64,000 bases of DNA, taken from the NCBI GenBank assembly GCA_963710135.1, contig CAVPYY010000003.1, forward strand, positions 1 through 64,000, read 5' to 3'. The notes beneath the pieces were generated by a model. The model did no database searches. It was not told where the DNA came from and saw nothing but the letters and a program-made list of their open reading frames with translations. This stretch comes from SG8-30 sp963710135. Its GTDB lineage: Bacteria > Pseudomonadota > Gammaproteobacteria > Steroidobacterales > Steroidobacteraceae. This document shows positions 46,502 through 56,187 of the stretch, piece by piece; position 1 is the stretch's first letter; every line of letters begins with the position of its first letter. The position numbers were made by a program, and so were the translations under genes.

Positions 46502-46523
46502 GGGCCGCCCGCGCCGCTTGAAC

Positions 46524-46901
46524 TCAGCGCTCGACCTCGCCGCCGGCCGCCAGCCAGTCGCGGAACCCTCCGAGATTGTGGACCTCAGCGAAGCCGAAGT
46601 CCTTCAAGGTCTTGCCGGCCAGCGCCGAGCGCCCGCCGGTGCCGCAATAGACGATGACCGCGCGGTCAGGGCGTAGCTGGGGATCGAACGCCGGCGAACT
46701 CGGATCGATCTTGAACTCCAGCAGGCCGCGGGGGACATTGATGGCTCCGGGCACGCGACCCGAGGCGGCCACCTCGCTGGCGTCGCGCACGTCCACGACC
46801 AGCACGTCGCCGGCGGCCATGCGCTGGCGCGCGGCGGCGGGATCGATGCGCGGCACGGCCGCTTCGGCCTGGGCGATGAGTTGCTGCAGCGTGACGGGCA
46901 T
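46524..46901 (-). CDS. Single-domain rhodanese-like sulfurtransferase
   Basis: The 125-residue protein has a full rhodanese fold. VLVVDVRDASEVAASGRVPG carries the CH2A-type motif, VYCGTGGRSALAGKTLKDFG supplies the active-site Cys with a six-residue loop (CGTGGRS), and VHNLGGFRDWLAAGG forms the end. It may handle persulfide sulfur, consistent with the cysteine genes beside it. It is convergent with cysE (22-base gap) and divergent from phoD. Confidence 0.9.
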   Translation of the reverse strand: MPVTLQQLIAQAEAAVPRIDPAAARQRMAAGDVLVVDVRDASEVAASGRVPGAINVPRGLLEFKIDPSSPAFDPQLRPDRAVIVYCGTGGRSALAGKTLKDFGFAEVHNLGGFRDWLAAGGEVER

Positions 46902-47033
46902 CGGGGGTTCTCCAGTGGCGCGGCGAGCGCAAGCGTGGCCCAGTCGCCGGCGCAGATCAAGCGCGCCAGCGGACGGTTGCGGATGTCATCGACAGCGTCT
47001 ACCGTCCGGCGCTGGTCATCCGTCGAGGCTGCC

Positions 47034-48645
47034 ATGACCCCTCCTCTGTCACGTCGCCAGTTCGTCAGCCGCGCGATCGCCGCGTCCGCACTCGCCTTCG
47101 CGCCGCTGGAGCGCCTCGCGGCACAGGTGCGATTCAGCGCGGATCCCTTTCAGCTCGGCGTTGCCTCGGGTGATCCGGGTCCGGACGGCTTCGTGATCTG
47201 GACACGCCTGGTGCCGGATCCGAGCGACCCGCGGCAGCTGGGCAACGTGATGTACGAAGTGACCTGGGAAGTGGCCGCCCGCCCGGATTTCGCGGACGTG
47301 CTGGCCCGTGGCATCGCCCTCGCCCGGCCCCATCTCGCCCACGCGGTGCACGTCGAGGTCGGCGGGCTCCAGCCCGGGCGCGAGTACTGGTATCGCTTCC
47401 GCCTCGGCCGCTACGAGAGCGCGGCCGGCCGCGCGCTGACCCTGCCGGCAGCTGATGCGATGCCCGCGTCGCTCAGCTTCGCGGTCGGCTCCTGCGCGCA
47501 CTACGAGCAGGGGTTCTTCTCGGCTTACCGCTACATGGCCGCCGACCGGCCCGACCTGATGCTGACCCTCGGCGATTACATCTACGAGGTCGGCTATGGC
47601 GATGAGCGCGTGCGCGCCTTCGACAAGCGCGACGCGCTGACGCTCGATGACTATCGCCGGCGATATGCCGAGTATCGTCTCGACCCCGACCTGCGCGCCG
47701 CGCACCAGGCCTGCCCCTGGCTGGTCATCTGGGACGACCACGAAGTCGACAACGACTACGCCGGCCTGACCAGCGAGGACGAGTTGTGCGGTGGTGAGCG
47801 CGTGCGCGCGGCCTTCCCGGCACGGCGGGCCGCGGCCTACCAGGCCTGGTTCGAGCACATGCCGGTGCGGCCGTCGCGCATGCTGCCGGGCAACGACGTC
47901 CGGCTGTACGGCGCCTGCGACTGGGGCCGCCTGGCGCGGTTTCACCTGCTCGACACGCGCCAGTACCGCTCGCCGCAGGCCTGCGCGAATGTCGCCTCGG
48001 TGCTGCGCTGCGACCTCGAAGCCGGCCGCAAGCTGCGCCCGGGCGGCACGGGTGGCGGGCGACGCGTGGATCCGGTCGCGGCCGGCGTGCACCGCCGAAC
48101 TGGAGGACCTCTCGCGGACCATGCTGGGCGCTGAACAGGAACGCTGGCTCGACGGCACGCTGGAGGCGAGCCGCGCGCGCTGGAACTTGCTCACACAGAC
48201 CACGTTCTTCTCGGGCCTCATGGAAGGCAGCGCGCAGTCGCCCGAGCTGTTCACCGAGGCCTGGGTCGGCTATCCCGCCGCCAGGCAGCGCGTGCTCGAG
48301 TCGCTCGCCCGCCACAAGGTGTCGAACCCGGTGGTGCTGAGCGGGGACATTCACGCATTCTTCCTGGCCGAGGTGGAGGATTCGCGCCGCCGGCCGGTCG
48401 CGGTGGAACTGGTGACCTCGTCCATCGCCAACAGCAACACCGACAAGTCAGCCGAATTGCCCCTGAACCCGCACGTCAAGTACCACGACGGCACGCACAG
48501 CGGCTACATTCGCTGCGAGCTGACGCCCGACCGGCTGCAGGCCGACTACGTCGGCATCGCCGACATCCGCGACCCGACTAGCGGGCGCGCGACACTGGCG
48601 AGCTTCGAGGTGCAAAGCGGCGACCCGCGCGCGACCCGCCTGTAA
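47034..48645 (+). CDS. phoD: Alkaline phosphatase D (PhoD), Tat-exported, frame-broken near 48040-48075
   Basis: PhoD is a secreted phosphodiesterase/phosphomonoesterase using Fe/Ca. The protein starts with a Tat signal (SRRQFVSRAIAASALAFAPL), then a PhoD N-terminal domain (FQLGVASGDPGPDGFVIWTR). Metallo-site motifs SCAHYEQGFFSAYRYMA, LGDYIYEVG and WDDHEVDNDYAG follow. After RQYRSPQACA the frame changes by one surplus base, and the C-terminal part continues with RTMLGAEQERWLDGTLEASR, VVLSGDIHAFFLAEVE and SSIANSNTDKS. The corrected length is 536 residues. All catalytic motifs survive. Confidence 0.9.
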
Positions 48646-48675
48646 CGGGCAGCGCCGCCGCAAGGGGGGAAGATC

Positions 48676-49239
48676 ATGGAAGCGACGCTGGCCGAGCGCG
48701 TCAGGCGGCTCGAGGACCGCGAGGCAATCCGCGAGCTCATCGCGCGCTACGGCTACGTGGTGGACGGCCGTGACATCGACACGCTCGCGGACCTGTTCAC
48801 CGCGGACGGCTGCTTTCGTTCCAGCGACGGCGTGATCGACGCCCACGGGCGCGAGGCCGTGATCAGGACGTTCCATGGACGCTATGCGGCCCTGCAGTTC
48901 TCGCTGCACTGGACGCATGACTGCATCGTCGAGTTCGACCCCGCCGACGCGGACCGCGCAACGGGACTCGTCGGCAGCCACGCCGAGGTGCACCGCAACG
49001 GCGTGACGATGATTGCGGCGCTGCAGTACCAGGACCGCTACCGGCGCGAGTCGGGTCGCTGGCGCTTCGCCGACCGGCTGCTTTCCTTCATCTACTACGT
49101 GCCCGTCGAGCAGTACGCCGCCGCGCTGGGCCGCAGCGACCGCATGCGCGCCTACGAGTCGCCGCGTGCCGCGGACCTGCCGGAACCCCTCGCCAGCTGG
49201 CGGGACTACGCCCGCCGTTTCCCGCGGCCGCCGCGTTGA
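48676..49239 (+). CDS. SnoaL-like / NTF2-fold protein
   Basis: The 187-residue product starts MEATLAERVRRLEDREAIRE with the common SnoaL_4 opening LIARYGYVVDGRDIDTLADL followed by FTADGCFRSSDG. HWTHDCIVEF and DRYRRESGRWRFADRLLSFI complete an NTF2-like alpha+beta barrel of the scytalone-dehydratase or ring-hydroxylating-dioxygenase-beta type. GGGGGAAG lies just ahead of the ATG. The substrate is unknown. It may serve a catabolic or detoxification step with the nearby flavin oxidoreductase and epimerase. Confidence 0.8.
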   Translation: MEATLAERVRRLEDREAIRELIARYGYVVDGRDIDTLADLFTADGCFRSSDGVIDAHGREAVIRTFHGRYAALQFSLHWTHDCIVEFDPADADRATGLVGSHAEVHRNGVTMIAALQYQDRYRRESGRWRFADRLLSFIYYVPVEQYAAALGRSDRMRAYESPRAADLPEPLASWRDYARRFPRPPR

Positions 49240-49298
49240 GGGCAGCCGCCGCGTGCTAACCTCGCCCGCGGCGCAAGCGCCCCGGGGAGCGGCTTCAC

Positions 49299-49979
49299 AT
49301 GGAAAGCGTCGATCTGGCCTACGGCCTGGTCCTGTTCTTGCACATCCTGCTGTTCGTCTACTGGCTGGGCGGCGACGCCGGGGTCTTCTACTCCAGCCTG
49401 TTCGTCACCAATCCCTCGCTGTCGCGCGAAGCGCGCCTGACGGCGGCGAAGATCTTCATCGACCTGGACATGATCCCGCGCTACTGCATGGCGCTGATGC
49501 TCACCGTCGGCGGCATCCTCGCGGAGCTGATGGGCATCCGGCACCCACCCTGGGAGATGGCGGCGATCGTGCTGCTCGGCCCGGTCTGGATCGCGATGGT
49601 CCATCTGGTCCATGCGAAGCAGGGCACAGCCGCCGGCGCGACGCTGGCGCGCATCGACGTCTGGTTCCGCTGGATCGTGATCGGCTCGATCATCGCCTCG
49701 GTCGTGCACTCGCAGCTCACCGGTCGGCTGGCCGGGCTCGAGTGGTTCGCGGCCAAGCTCGTGATCTTCGCCTTCCTGATCTTCTGCGGCCTGATGATTC
49801 GTCGCAACCTGCCGCCGTTCATGGAGGGCTTCCGGACGCTGGCGAGCACCGGGGCGACACCCGCGAGCGACCGGCTGATGATCGACGGCATGGCGCGCTG
49901 CCGGCCCTATGTGCTCATGATCTGGGCAGGCGTCGCGGCGTCCGGACTGCTCGGCGTGCTGAAACCGTCTCTGGCCTGA
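49299..49979 (+). CDS. Multi-pass membrane protein, CopD/DUF2269-like
   Basis: The 226-residue protein has about five to six hydrophobic helices (near 8-26, 62-80, 88-105, 125-145, 150-168 and 205-222). The first contains LHILLFVYWLGGDAGVFYSS and a later one RYCMALMLTVGGILAELMG. Several His residues in helices (LFLHIL, MVHLVHA, VVHSQL) would suit a haem- or copper-associated membrane protein such as CopD, but no family signature is decisive. It is preceded by CCGGGGAGCG as ribosome site. It ends five bases before the convergent oxidoreductase. Confidence 0.55.
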   Translation: MESVDLAYGLVLFLHILLFVYWLGGDAGVFYSSLFVTNPSLSREARLTAAKIFIDLDMIPRYCMALMLTVGGILAELMGIRHPPWEMAAIVLLGPVWIAMVHLVHAKQGTAAGATLARIDVWFRWIVIGSIIASVVHSQLTGRLAGLEWFAAKLVIFAFLIFCGLMIRRNLPPFMEGFRTLASTGATPASDRLMIDGMARCRPYVLMIWAGVAASGLLGVLKPSLA

Positions 49980-49984
49980 GATGT

Positions 49985-51302
49985 CTAGCGCGCGCGGGCC
50001 CGATGCATCCTGCGCGCGGTCGCGAGTTCGTCCCTGAGATAGGCCCAGGCCGCCGGCAGCAGCCCGAGCGTCGTGTCGGCGCGGCCCTGGTCCGCCAGCC
50101 GAAAGATCTGCTGGTAGTACCAGCCCTGCGCACCGAGCACGTTCAACACCCTGGCGAGCAGCAGCGGACTGGTTGGTGACAGCCAGCCATGCTGGCGCAG
50201 GACCAGCCGCTGCTCCCACAGCTCGGCCGACGCGGTGCTGCCGTCGAGCAGGCGTCGCGCCAGGTCCGGCTCCGTGCACAGCGGCCGGCCCAGCCCGATG
50301 ACGTCGCAGTCGCCATCCGTGAGGGCGGCACTCATGCCGGCGCGCGTGCGGAAGCCGCCGGTGATCATCAACGGCATGGTCGCGACCGCGCGGATGGCGC
50401 GCGCGTACTCGGCGAAATAGGCCTCGCGCCTGCGCGTGCTCGGCTTCATCGGCACCACGCTGTCACGCTTGCCCTCGAAGCCGAGCAGCCGCGGCTGCTC
50501 GTAGGTGCCGCCGGAGATCTCCAGCAGGTCGACGCCCTCCGCGTTCAGCCGGCGCGACCACCGCCACGCACTCCTCGTTGCTGAACCCGCCCTTGCGGAA
50601 GTCGTCCGAATTCAGCTTGATGCCGACCGGAAAGTCACCGCCGACCGCGCGGCGCACCGCGCGCAAGGTCTCCATCAGCAGTCGCGCGCGGTTCTCGAGC
50701 GACCCGCCCCACTCGTCCTCGCGCTGGTTGGTGACCGGCGACAGGAAGGAACTGATGAGGTAGCCGTGCGCCGCGTGGATCTGCACGCCGGTGAAGCCGG
50801 TCTCGCGCGCGATCACTGCGACCTGGGCGAATCTCCCGATGAAGTCGCGGATCTCGCGATCCTCCAGCGCCCGCGGCCGCGCGTAATTGCCGAGCAGGTC
50901 GAGCTTGACCGCCGAGGGTCCCAGCGGCTCGCGCGTCACGTAGCGGGGCGACTGCCGGCCGGCGTGCGCGATCTGCATCCACAGGTGATTGCCGGCCGCG
51001 GTGCCGGCGGCGGTCCAGTTCGAGAGGCGATCGCGGGCTTCGCGAGACGTCGTGACCGGATCGGTGACGTCGATCGCAACGTTGCCGGGGCGTTCCAGCA
51101 CCCGCCGGTCGATCTGCACGTTGCCGGTGATCAGCAGTCCCGCCCCGCCCGCGCTCCACAGCCTGTAGAGCGCGGCATGGCGCGCGGTTGCCCGCAGTCG
51201 CGCATCGGCGAGCCCCTCGGTCATGGCCGACTTGCACAGCCGGTTGGGGAGCGTGGCGCCGCAAGGCAGCTGCAGCGGATCGGCAAGCGATGCGGTAGGC
51301 AT
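49985..51302 (-). CDS. NADH:flavin oxidoreductase (old yellow enzyme family), frame-broken near 50551-50562
   Basis: This is an FMN-dependent ene-reductase-like enzyme. The N-terminal part has PLQLPCGATLPNRLCKSAMT, GAGLLITGNVQIDRRVLERP, QIAHAGRQSPR and the signature GVQIHAAHGYLISSFLSPVT followed by NQREDEWGGSLENRARLL. After EECVAVV the frame shifts by one surplus base. The next frame continues RLNAEGVDLLEISGGTYEQP and MPLMITGGFRTRAGM, then CDVIGLGRPLCTEPDLARRL. The corrected length is 438 residues, without the extra FAD/NAD domain of dienoyl-CoA reductase. It is divergent from the epimerase gene. Confidence 0.88.
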
Positions 51303-51377
51303 TCGACGACTCTACCCCACGACCGGTCGCGATATCCTCTCTTGCAATGACGCGCCCAATGCTTTCTGCTCGACGCC

Positions 51378-52842
51378 ATGAGTGATAGTGCGACGGCCGG
51401 CCGCTGCCTGGTGTTTGGCGCGAGCGGCTATATCGGCACCAATCTGGTGCCGCGGCTGCTGGCCGAGGGGGTGCCCGTCCGCGCCAGCGCGCGCTCCCGC
51501 AAGGTGCTCGAAGCGCGCGGCTGGGAGGGCGTCGAGATCGTCGAGGCCGATGCCCTCAAGTCCGCCACGCTCGGGCCCGCGCTGGCCGGCATCGACGTCG
51601 CCTACTACCTGGTTCACTCCATGGGTGCGGGCCGCGGCTTCGGCAATCTCGACCTGGAAGCTGCGCGCAATTTCGCCCACGCCGCCGCGCAGGCGGGCGT
51701 GCGCTGCATCGTCTATCTGGGCGGGCCTCGTGCCGGACGACGCCGACAGCGAGCACATCGTCTCGCGGCGCGATACCGGGCGGGTGCTGCGCGAGGGCCC
51801 GGTCCCGGTCATCGAGCTGCGCGCCGGCATCATCGTCGGGCCAGGTTCCGCCGCCTTCGAGGTCATGCGCGACCTGGTGCTCAACCTGCCGTTGATGGTC
51901 ACGCCCCGCTGGGTGCAGGCGAAGTCCCCGCCGATCGCCCTCGACAACCTGCTCGAGTACTTGGTGCGGCTGCCGCGGGTGCCCGAGGCGGCCGGCCGCA
52001 CGTTCGACGCCGGCGGGCCCGAGACGCTCACCTACGCCGAGATGATGCGCCGGCTCGCCGTCATCGCCGGCCACCGGCCGCCGTACATCCTGCCGGTGCC
52101 CGTGCTGACCCCGACACTGTCGTCCTACTGGCTGGCGCTGGTCACGGCGGTGCCGACTCCCATTGCGCGCGCGCTGATTGGCGGGCTCAAGCACGACTTC
52201 AGCGCCGACGACGCCGAGTTGCGCCGGCTGGTGCCGCAGCGCCTGCTCGATTTCGACGAGGCGGTCAGGGCCGTGTTCGAGGCCGAAGCGAACCATGCCG
52301 TGCAGGCCCGCTGGACCGAGGGCGCCTTTCCGATGCGCGGCTACCGCCGCGAGCACGCCTTCTACGCGAAGCGCGCCTGTGGTTCTGCGAGCACCGCTGC
52401 GTCGCCCGCGGCGGTCTGGAACGTGGTCAAGCGCATCGGCGGCGCCAACCGCTACTACTGCGCGGACTGGCTATGGTGGCTGCGCGAGACGCTCGACTGG
52501 ATGATCGGTGGCCCGGGGCGCAACCGCGGGCGTCGCGACCCGGACGAGCTGCGCGTCGGCGATCACGTCGATTCCTGGTACGTGGTCGGCGTCGAGCCCG
52601 AAAGACGCCTGACACTGGTGTTCGGCATGAAGGCACCCGGCGGCGGCGCGCTGGAGTTCGACATCGAGCCGCTGGCCGGCGGCGGAACGCAGGTGACCGT
52701 CACCGCCTACTGGCACCCCGCCGGCGTCTGGGGACTGGTGTACTGGTACGCGCTCGTGCCAGCGCACCTGTTCATCTTCAAGTGCATGACGCGCCACATC
52801 TGCGAGCGGGCTGCCGCCCAGTCGGGCGCAGCGGCGTCCTGA
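51378..52842 (+). CDS. NAD(P)-binding epimerase-like protein with DUF2867 domain, frame-broken near 51718-51728
   Basis: The N-terminal Rossmann domain opens CLVFGASGYIGTNLVPRLLA and has YYLVHSMGAGRGFGNLDLEA, an atypical SDR/complex-I-subunit-like reductase. At IVYLGG the frame shifts by one surplus base in GGCGGGCCTC and continues LVPDDADSEHIVSRRDTGRV. The C-terminal DUF2867 domain (from about 330) includes NRYYCADWLWWLRETLDWMI and GDHVDSWYVVGVEPERRLTL. The corrected length is 487 residues. Substrate and physiological role are unknown. Confidence 0.86.
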
Positions 52843-52891
52843 GCGTCGTGCGCCGACCGGGGATGACGCGTGCCGGTGATGGAAGCGCAAA

Positions 52892-52967
52892 TGGTGCCGG
52901 GTGCAGGAATCGAACCCGCGACCTTCTGATTACAAATCAGCTGCTCTACCGTCTGAGCTAACCCGGC
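52892..52967 (-). tRNA. tRNA-Thr (anticodon TGT)
   Basis: The 76-base minus-strand sequence begins GCCGGGTTAGCTCAG and folds as a cloverleaf. The 7-bp acceptor stem is GCCGGGT/ACCCGGC, the D-arm is AGCTC...GAGC, and the anticodon loop TTTGTAA gives TGT. A TTCGATT T-loop follows, and CCA is encoded at 52892-52894. The outermost anticodon-stem pair is a G/A mismatch and one T-stem pair is G-T. It decodes ACA/ACG-type threonine codons. In relatives this gene starts a Thr-Tyr-Gly-Thr-tuf array; here it stands alone. Confidence 0.96.
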
Positions 52968-53014
52968 GCCGCAAGGGGCGATAGTTTACTGCGCCCGGCC
53001 CGGGAATCACGCCC

Positions 53015-54475
53015 TCAGCCCGGGATCCCGCCGCCATCGGTCTCCGGCACCGCGCGACTGTCGCGGCCCTCCGCCTCGCAGGGGGTCACGGTGAGCCGGA
53101 GAATGCGCCCGCTCTCGCTCTCGAAGCTGGCCGGGTCCGGAACCTGCCCCGCGCCGCGCACGTCGATGTCGATCCAGTAGACCGTGCCGGTGCGCTGCCG
53201 CTCAGTGACCGTGGGGCGATAGCCGAGCGCCTGCACCTCGTCGAGGCGGCGCAGCGCACGCTGCCGCTCGGTAAACAGTCCGAGCGAGACCGTCACGCCC
53301 CGCCCTTCCGACGGCATGACATAGGCGTCTCCCATGCCCGCCTGCTTGAGGCGCGCCACGACCTGCTCGGCATCGTCGCGGCCGGCGATGCCCTCGAGCT
53401 TGACCCAGAAGCCCGCCCAGACCAGCCCCTCGGTGGCGCGCTGGCGCGGCATCAGTCCGCGCCCGCGCAGGCTGGTCGAGGCACTGGCCGCCTCGGTCAG
53501 GTCGAGGAACGGCCCGACGCTGACGCAGCTGACGCCAGGCTCGAGCACCGGACCTGGCGACGCGACGCTGCTCGTCTCCGGACCCACCTCGTTGGCCAGC
53601 GTAATGCCCGGTGCGCGCACCGGCGCACTGACACCGGTAACGCGCGGGGGCGCAATCCAGTGCGACCAGGCGAAGAAGCCGGCGTTGGCCAGGAGCAGCA
53701 GCATGACCAGTGCGCGCATGCTCAACCGCTCCCCTCGGCGATACACGGCCAGCCCCTCGAGCACGAGATCCGGCACCCGCTCGTGCGGCAGGCCGAGGAC
53801 CGCCGCCAGACGGGCGGCGTCGCCGCCGCCGATCAGCACCCGCGGCGCTGCTCCGGCTGGCGCGAGGCCGCGAACCGCCCGCTCCACCACTGCCCCCATG
53901 GCGTGGCTGGCGCCAAGCTCGACGGCCGCAGCCGTGTTGCGCCCGAACATGCCGGCGGCAACGGGTGCAGCGGCCGCGGCGCGCGGCGCGATCTCGCGGG
54001 TCCCCTGCAGCAGCGAATTCACCATGAGTTCGTAGCCCGGCACGATCAGCCCTCCGAGGTGCCGCCCGCCGGCATCGACGGCGTCGATGGTCAGCGCGGT
54101 TCCCGCCGCGACGCAGACCAGCGGTCCGCCGACCCGCGCCCAGCCGCCGATCATGCCCAGCCAGCGGTCGACACCCAGGGTCTCGGGACGATCGTACGAG
54201 TTATGGATGCCGCACGCAGCTTGAACCGCGCGCACGAACTCGGGCTCGGGGGCGCGCCGCTCGGCCGCCCACTGTCGAAGCGCGGCGGCGACCGCCGTGC
54301 CCGCGACGTTTGCGACCAGGATCGCCTCGAACGGCCCGCGCAGCTCCGCCAGCGCGGCCGTCCACGTCGCGGGCGCCACGCCACGATGCGCCACGGCGCC
54401 GCGAGCGCCGAGCCGACCGTGTTCGCTCAGCGCCCACTTCAGGCGCGTGTTGCCGATGTCGATGAGCAGTTTCAC
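53015..54475 (-). CDS. coaX: Type III pantothenate kinase CoaX, read through into a SPOR-domain protein
   Basis: Residues 1 to about 250 are CoaX, the first step of CoA synthesis: IDIGNTRLKWAL (phosphate motif), GVDRWLGMIGGWARV, CVAAGTALTIDAVDAGGRHL, GGLIVPGYELMVNSLLQGTR and IGGGDAARLAAVLG. From Met253 a new protein seems to start: a membrane helix MRALVMLLLLANAGFFAWSH and a C-terminal SPOR-like domain (WAGFWVKLEGIAGRDDAEQV, GVTVSLGLFTERQRALRR). GGGGAG precedes that ATG (53719), and a TGA at 53722-53724 is one base out of frame. I think two genes were merged by one surplus base, but a true fusion is possible. Confidence 0.85.
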   Translation of the reverse strand: MKLLIDIGNTRLKWALSEHGRLGARGAVAHRGVAPATWTAALAELRGPFEAILVANVAGTAVAAALRQWAAERRAPEPEFVRAVQAACGIHNSYDRPETLGVDRWLGMIGGWARVGGPLVCVAAGTALTIDAVDAGGRHLGGLIVPGYELMVNSLLQGTREIAPRAAAAAPVAAGMFGRNTAAAVELGASHAMGAVVERAVRGLAPAGAAPRVLIGGGDAARLAAVLGLPHERVPDLVLEGLAVYRRGERLSMRALVMLLLLANAGFFAWSHWIAPPRVTGVSAPVRAPGITLANEVGPETSSVASPGPVLEPGVSCVSVGPFLDLTEAASASTSLRGRGLMPRQRATEGLVWAGFWVKLEGIAGRDDAEQVVARLKQAGMGDAYVMPSEGRGVTVSLGLFTERQRALRRLDEVQALGYRPTVTERQRTGTVYWIDIDVRGAGQVPDPASFESESGRILRLTVTPCEAEGRDSRAVPETDGGGIPG

Positions 54476-54496
54476 GGCAGCGGCCTGAGGCTCGCC

Positions 54497-55463
54497 TCAC
54501 CGGACGAAAAGCGCGCGCAGCCTGCCGCCGGTTTCGAGCAGCAGGGCGCCGTCCACGTCGACGCCGCGGGCGGTGCCGTCGATTACTTCGTTGCCGAACG
54601 TGACCCGCGACGGCCGCCCGGCGAGTGCATCGGCGGCCTGCCATTCGTCACGAAACGCGCCGAAGCCCCGGGCGCCGAACTCATCGATCGCCTCGACCAG
54701 CCGGGCAATCAGCGTCGCAGCCAGCACGGAGCGCCGCGGCAGCGCCAGCTCCGGCACGTCCGCCAGGCTGGTGGCCCGCAGCCCGGTCGCCTGAATGGCT
54801 GCACCCGCCGCACGCGGCAGCCGCACGTTGAGGCCCACTCCGATCACCAGGTAGACCGGACCGCCGGACTCGGCGCGCATCTCGATGAGCACGCCGCCCA
54901 GCTTGGCCCCGGCGCGCAGCACGTCGTTGGGCCACTTGAGCGCGACGTCGCGGACGCCGAGCTGGCCGCAGCGCACGCCGCAGCGCGACACCGACGGCCA
55001 GGGACAGCGCCGGCAGATCGGCGGGGATCGCGGCGAAGCTCCAGTTGAGCGACAGGCACAGCCCCGAGCCGAACGGCGCGATCCAGTTCCTGCCGCGGCG
55101 GCCGCGGCCCTGGCGCTGGAACTCCGCCAGGCACGCGTCGAAGCGTCCGGCCGGCAGATCATCTTGTACGAGCAGCGACTCGTTGGTGGAATCCAGCTCG
55201 GCCTCGACGACCAGATGCCGCAGGCGGGAACGCACGGCGGGCGGCAGCGCCGCGCCGATGGCTTCGGCCTGCAGCAGGTCGACCGGCTGCGACAGCCGGT
55301 AGCCGCGGCCCGGAAGGGCCTCGACTTCGAGCCCCCAGTCATCGAGCTGCCGCACCTGCTTCCAGATCGCGGCACGGCTCACCGCCAGCGCGGCCGCGAG
55401 CGCCTCGCCCGAGTGCTCGGCGCCATCGGCCAGCCGGCGAACGATTGCCAGGCGGGTGCTCAC
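54497..55463 (-). CDS. birA: Biotin-protein ligase/biotin operon repressor BirA, frame-broken near 54966-54985
   Basis: BirA attaches biotin to carboxyl carrier protein and can repress biotin genes. From GTG 55463 (GTGA overlap with the plsY stop) it has an N-terminal winged helix (STRLAIVRRLADGAEHSGEA, AVSRAAIWKQVRQLDDWG). The ligase domain has ELDSTNESLL, EFQRQGRGRRGRNWIAPFGS (biotinyl-AMP loop GRGRRGR) and, after one surplus base, ALKWPNDVL with KLGGVLIEM. The C-terminal SH3-like domain ends GALLLETGGRLRALFVR. The corrected length is 321 residues. Confidence 0.92.
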
Positions 55464-56115
55464 TGGCGCGGGCCGGCGCGCCCGAGCAGCCACAGGCGCC
55501 GCGCGCGGCTCTCGGTGCCGGCGCGCATGCGCTCGATATTGGCGCGATGGGTGTAGACCATGAATCCCGCCATCAAGAGCGTGAAGACCAGCAACGGCGG
55601 CGACACGGGGTGGGCCAGTCCCGCCGCCGAGGCCGGCAGCGTCAGGCCGGCCACCATGGTGCCGAGACCGACGTAGCCCGTGAGCATGACCACGACCAGC
55701 CACGCCCCGATCGCCGGCAGCAGCGCCAGCGGCATCGAGCACCGCCACCGCGCCGATCAGCGTCGCGGCTCCCTTGCCGCCGCGGAACTGGTGGAACACC
55801 GGCCAGACATGGCCGACCACCACCATGGCGGCGCAGGCCATGGCCAACCAGTCGCGCGACACGCCGGGGTCGAGACCGACGCCTGGCATATCGAGCCCGG
55901 GCAGCCAGCCGACCGCCAACATGCCCTTGCCGACATCAATGATTACCACGACGAGCGCGAACGCCAGGCCCTGGGTGCGCAGCGCGTTGGTGCCGCCGGC
56001 GTTGCCGCTGCCCTGCTCGCGGATGTCGACACCGCGCAGCGTGCCGGCGACCAGCGCGCCCATGAGCGAGCCGAGCAGATAGGCGCGCCAGGGACTTGAG
56101 TCCCAGTTCAAGCAC
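55460..56115 (-). CDS. plsY: Acyl-phosphate glycerol-3-phosphate acyltransferase PlsY, with two frame breaks
   Basis: PlsY makes lysophosphatidic acid at the inner membrane. The best start is GTG 56115 (VLELGLKSL). One surplus base near 56088-56096 then leads into AYLLGSLMGALVAGTLRGVD and the motifs GSGNAGGTNALRTQG and GHVWPVFHQFRGGKGAAT. A second surplus base near 55738-55746 leads into PLALLPAIGAWLVVVMLTGY and the end HRANIERMRAGTESRA. The corrected length is 217 residues with several membrane helices. A TTG at 56111 would avoid the first break but loses the conserved LELGLK opening. Confidence 0.9.
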
Positions 56116-56187
56116 GGTCGCGGGTCCGGGGCAGTCGCATTCCCCGATTCTAGGCCATGGCGGGGCGGGCCGGCACCGCAGCGCGGC

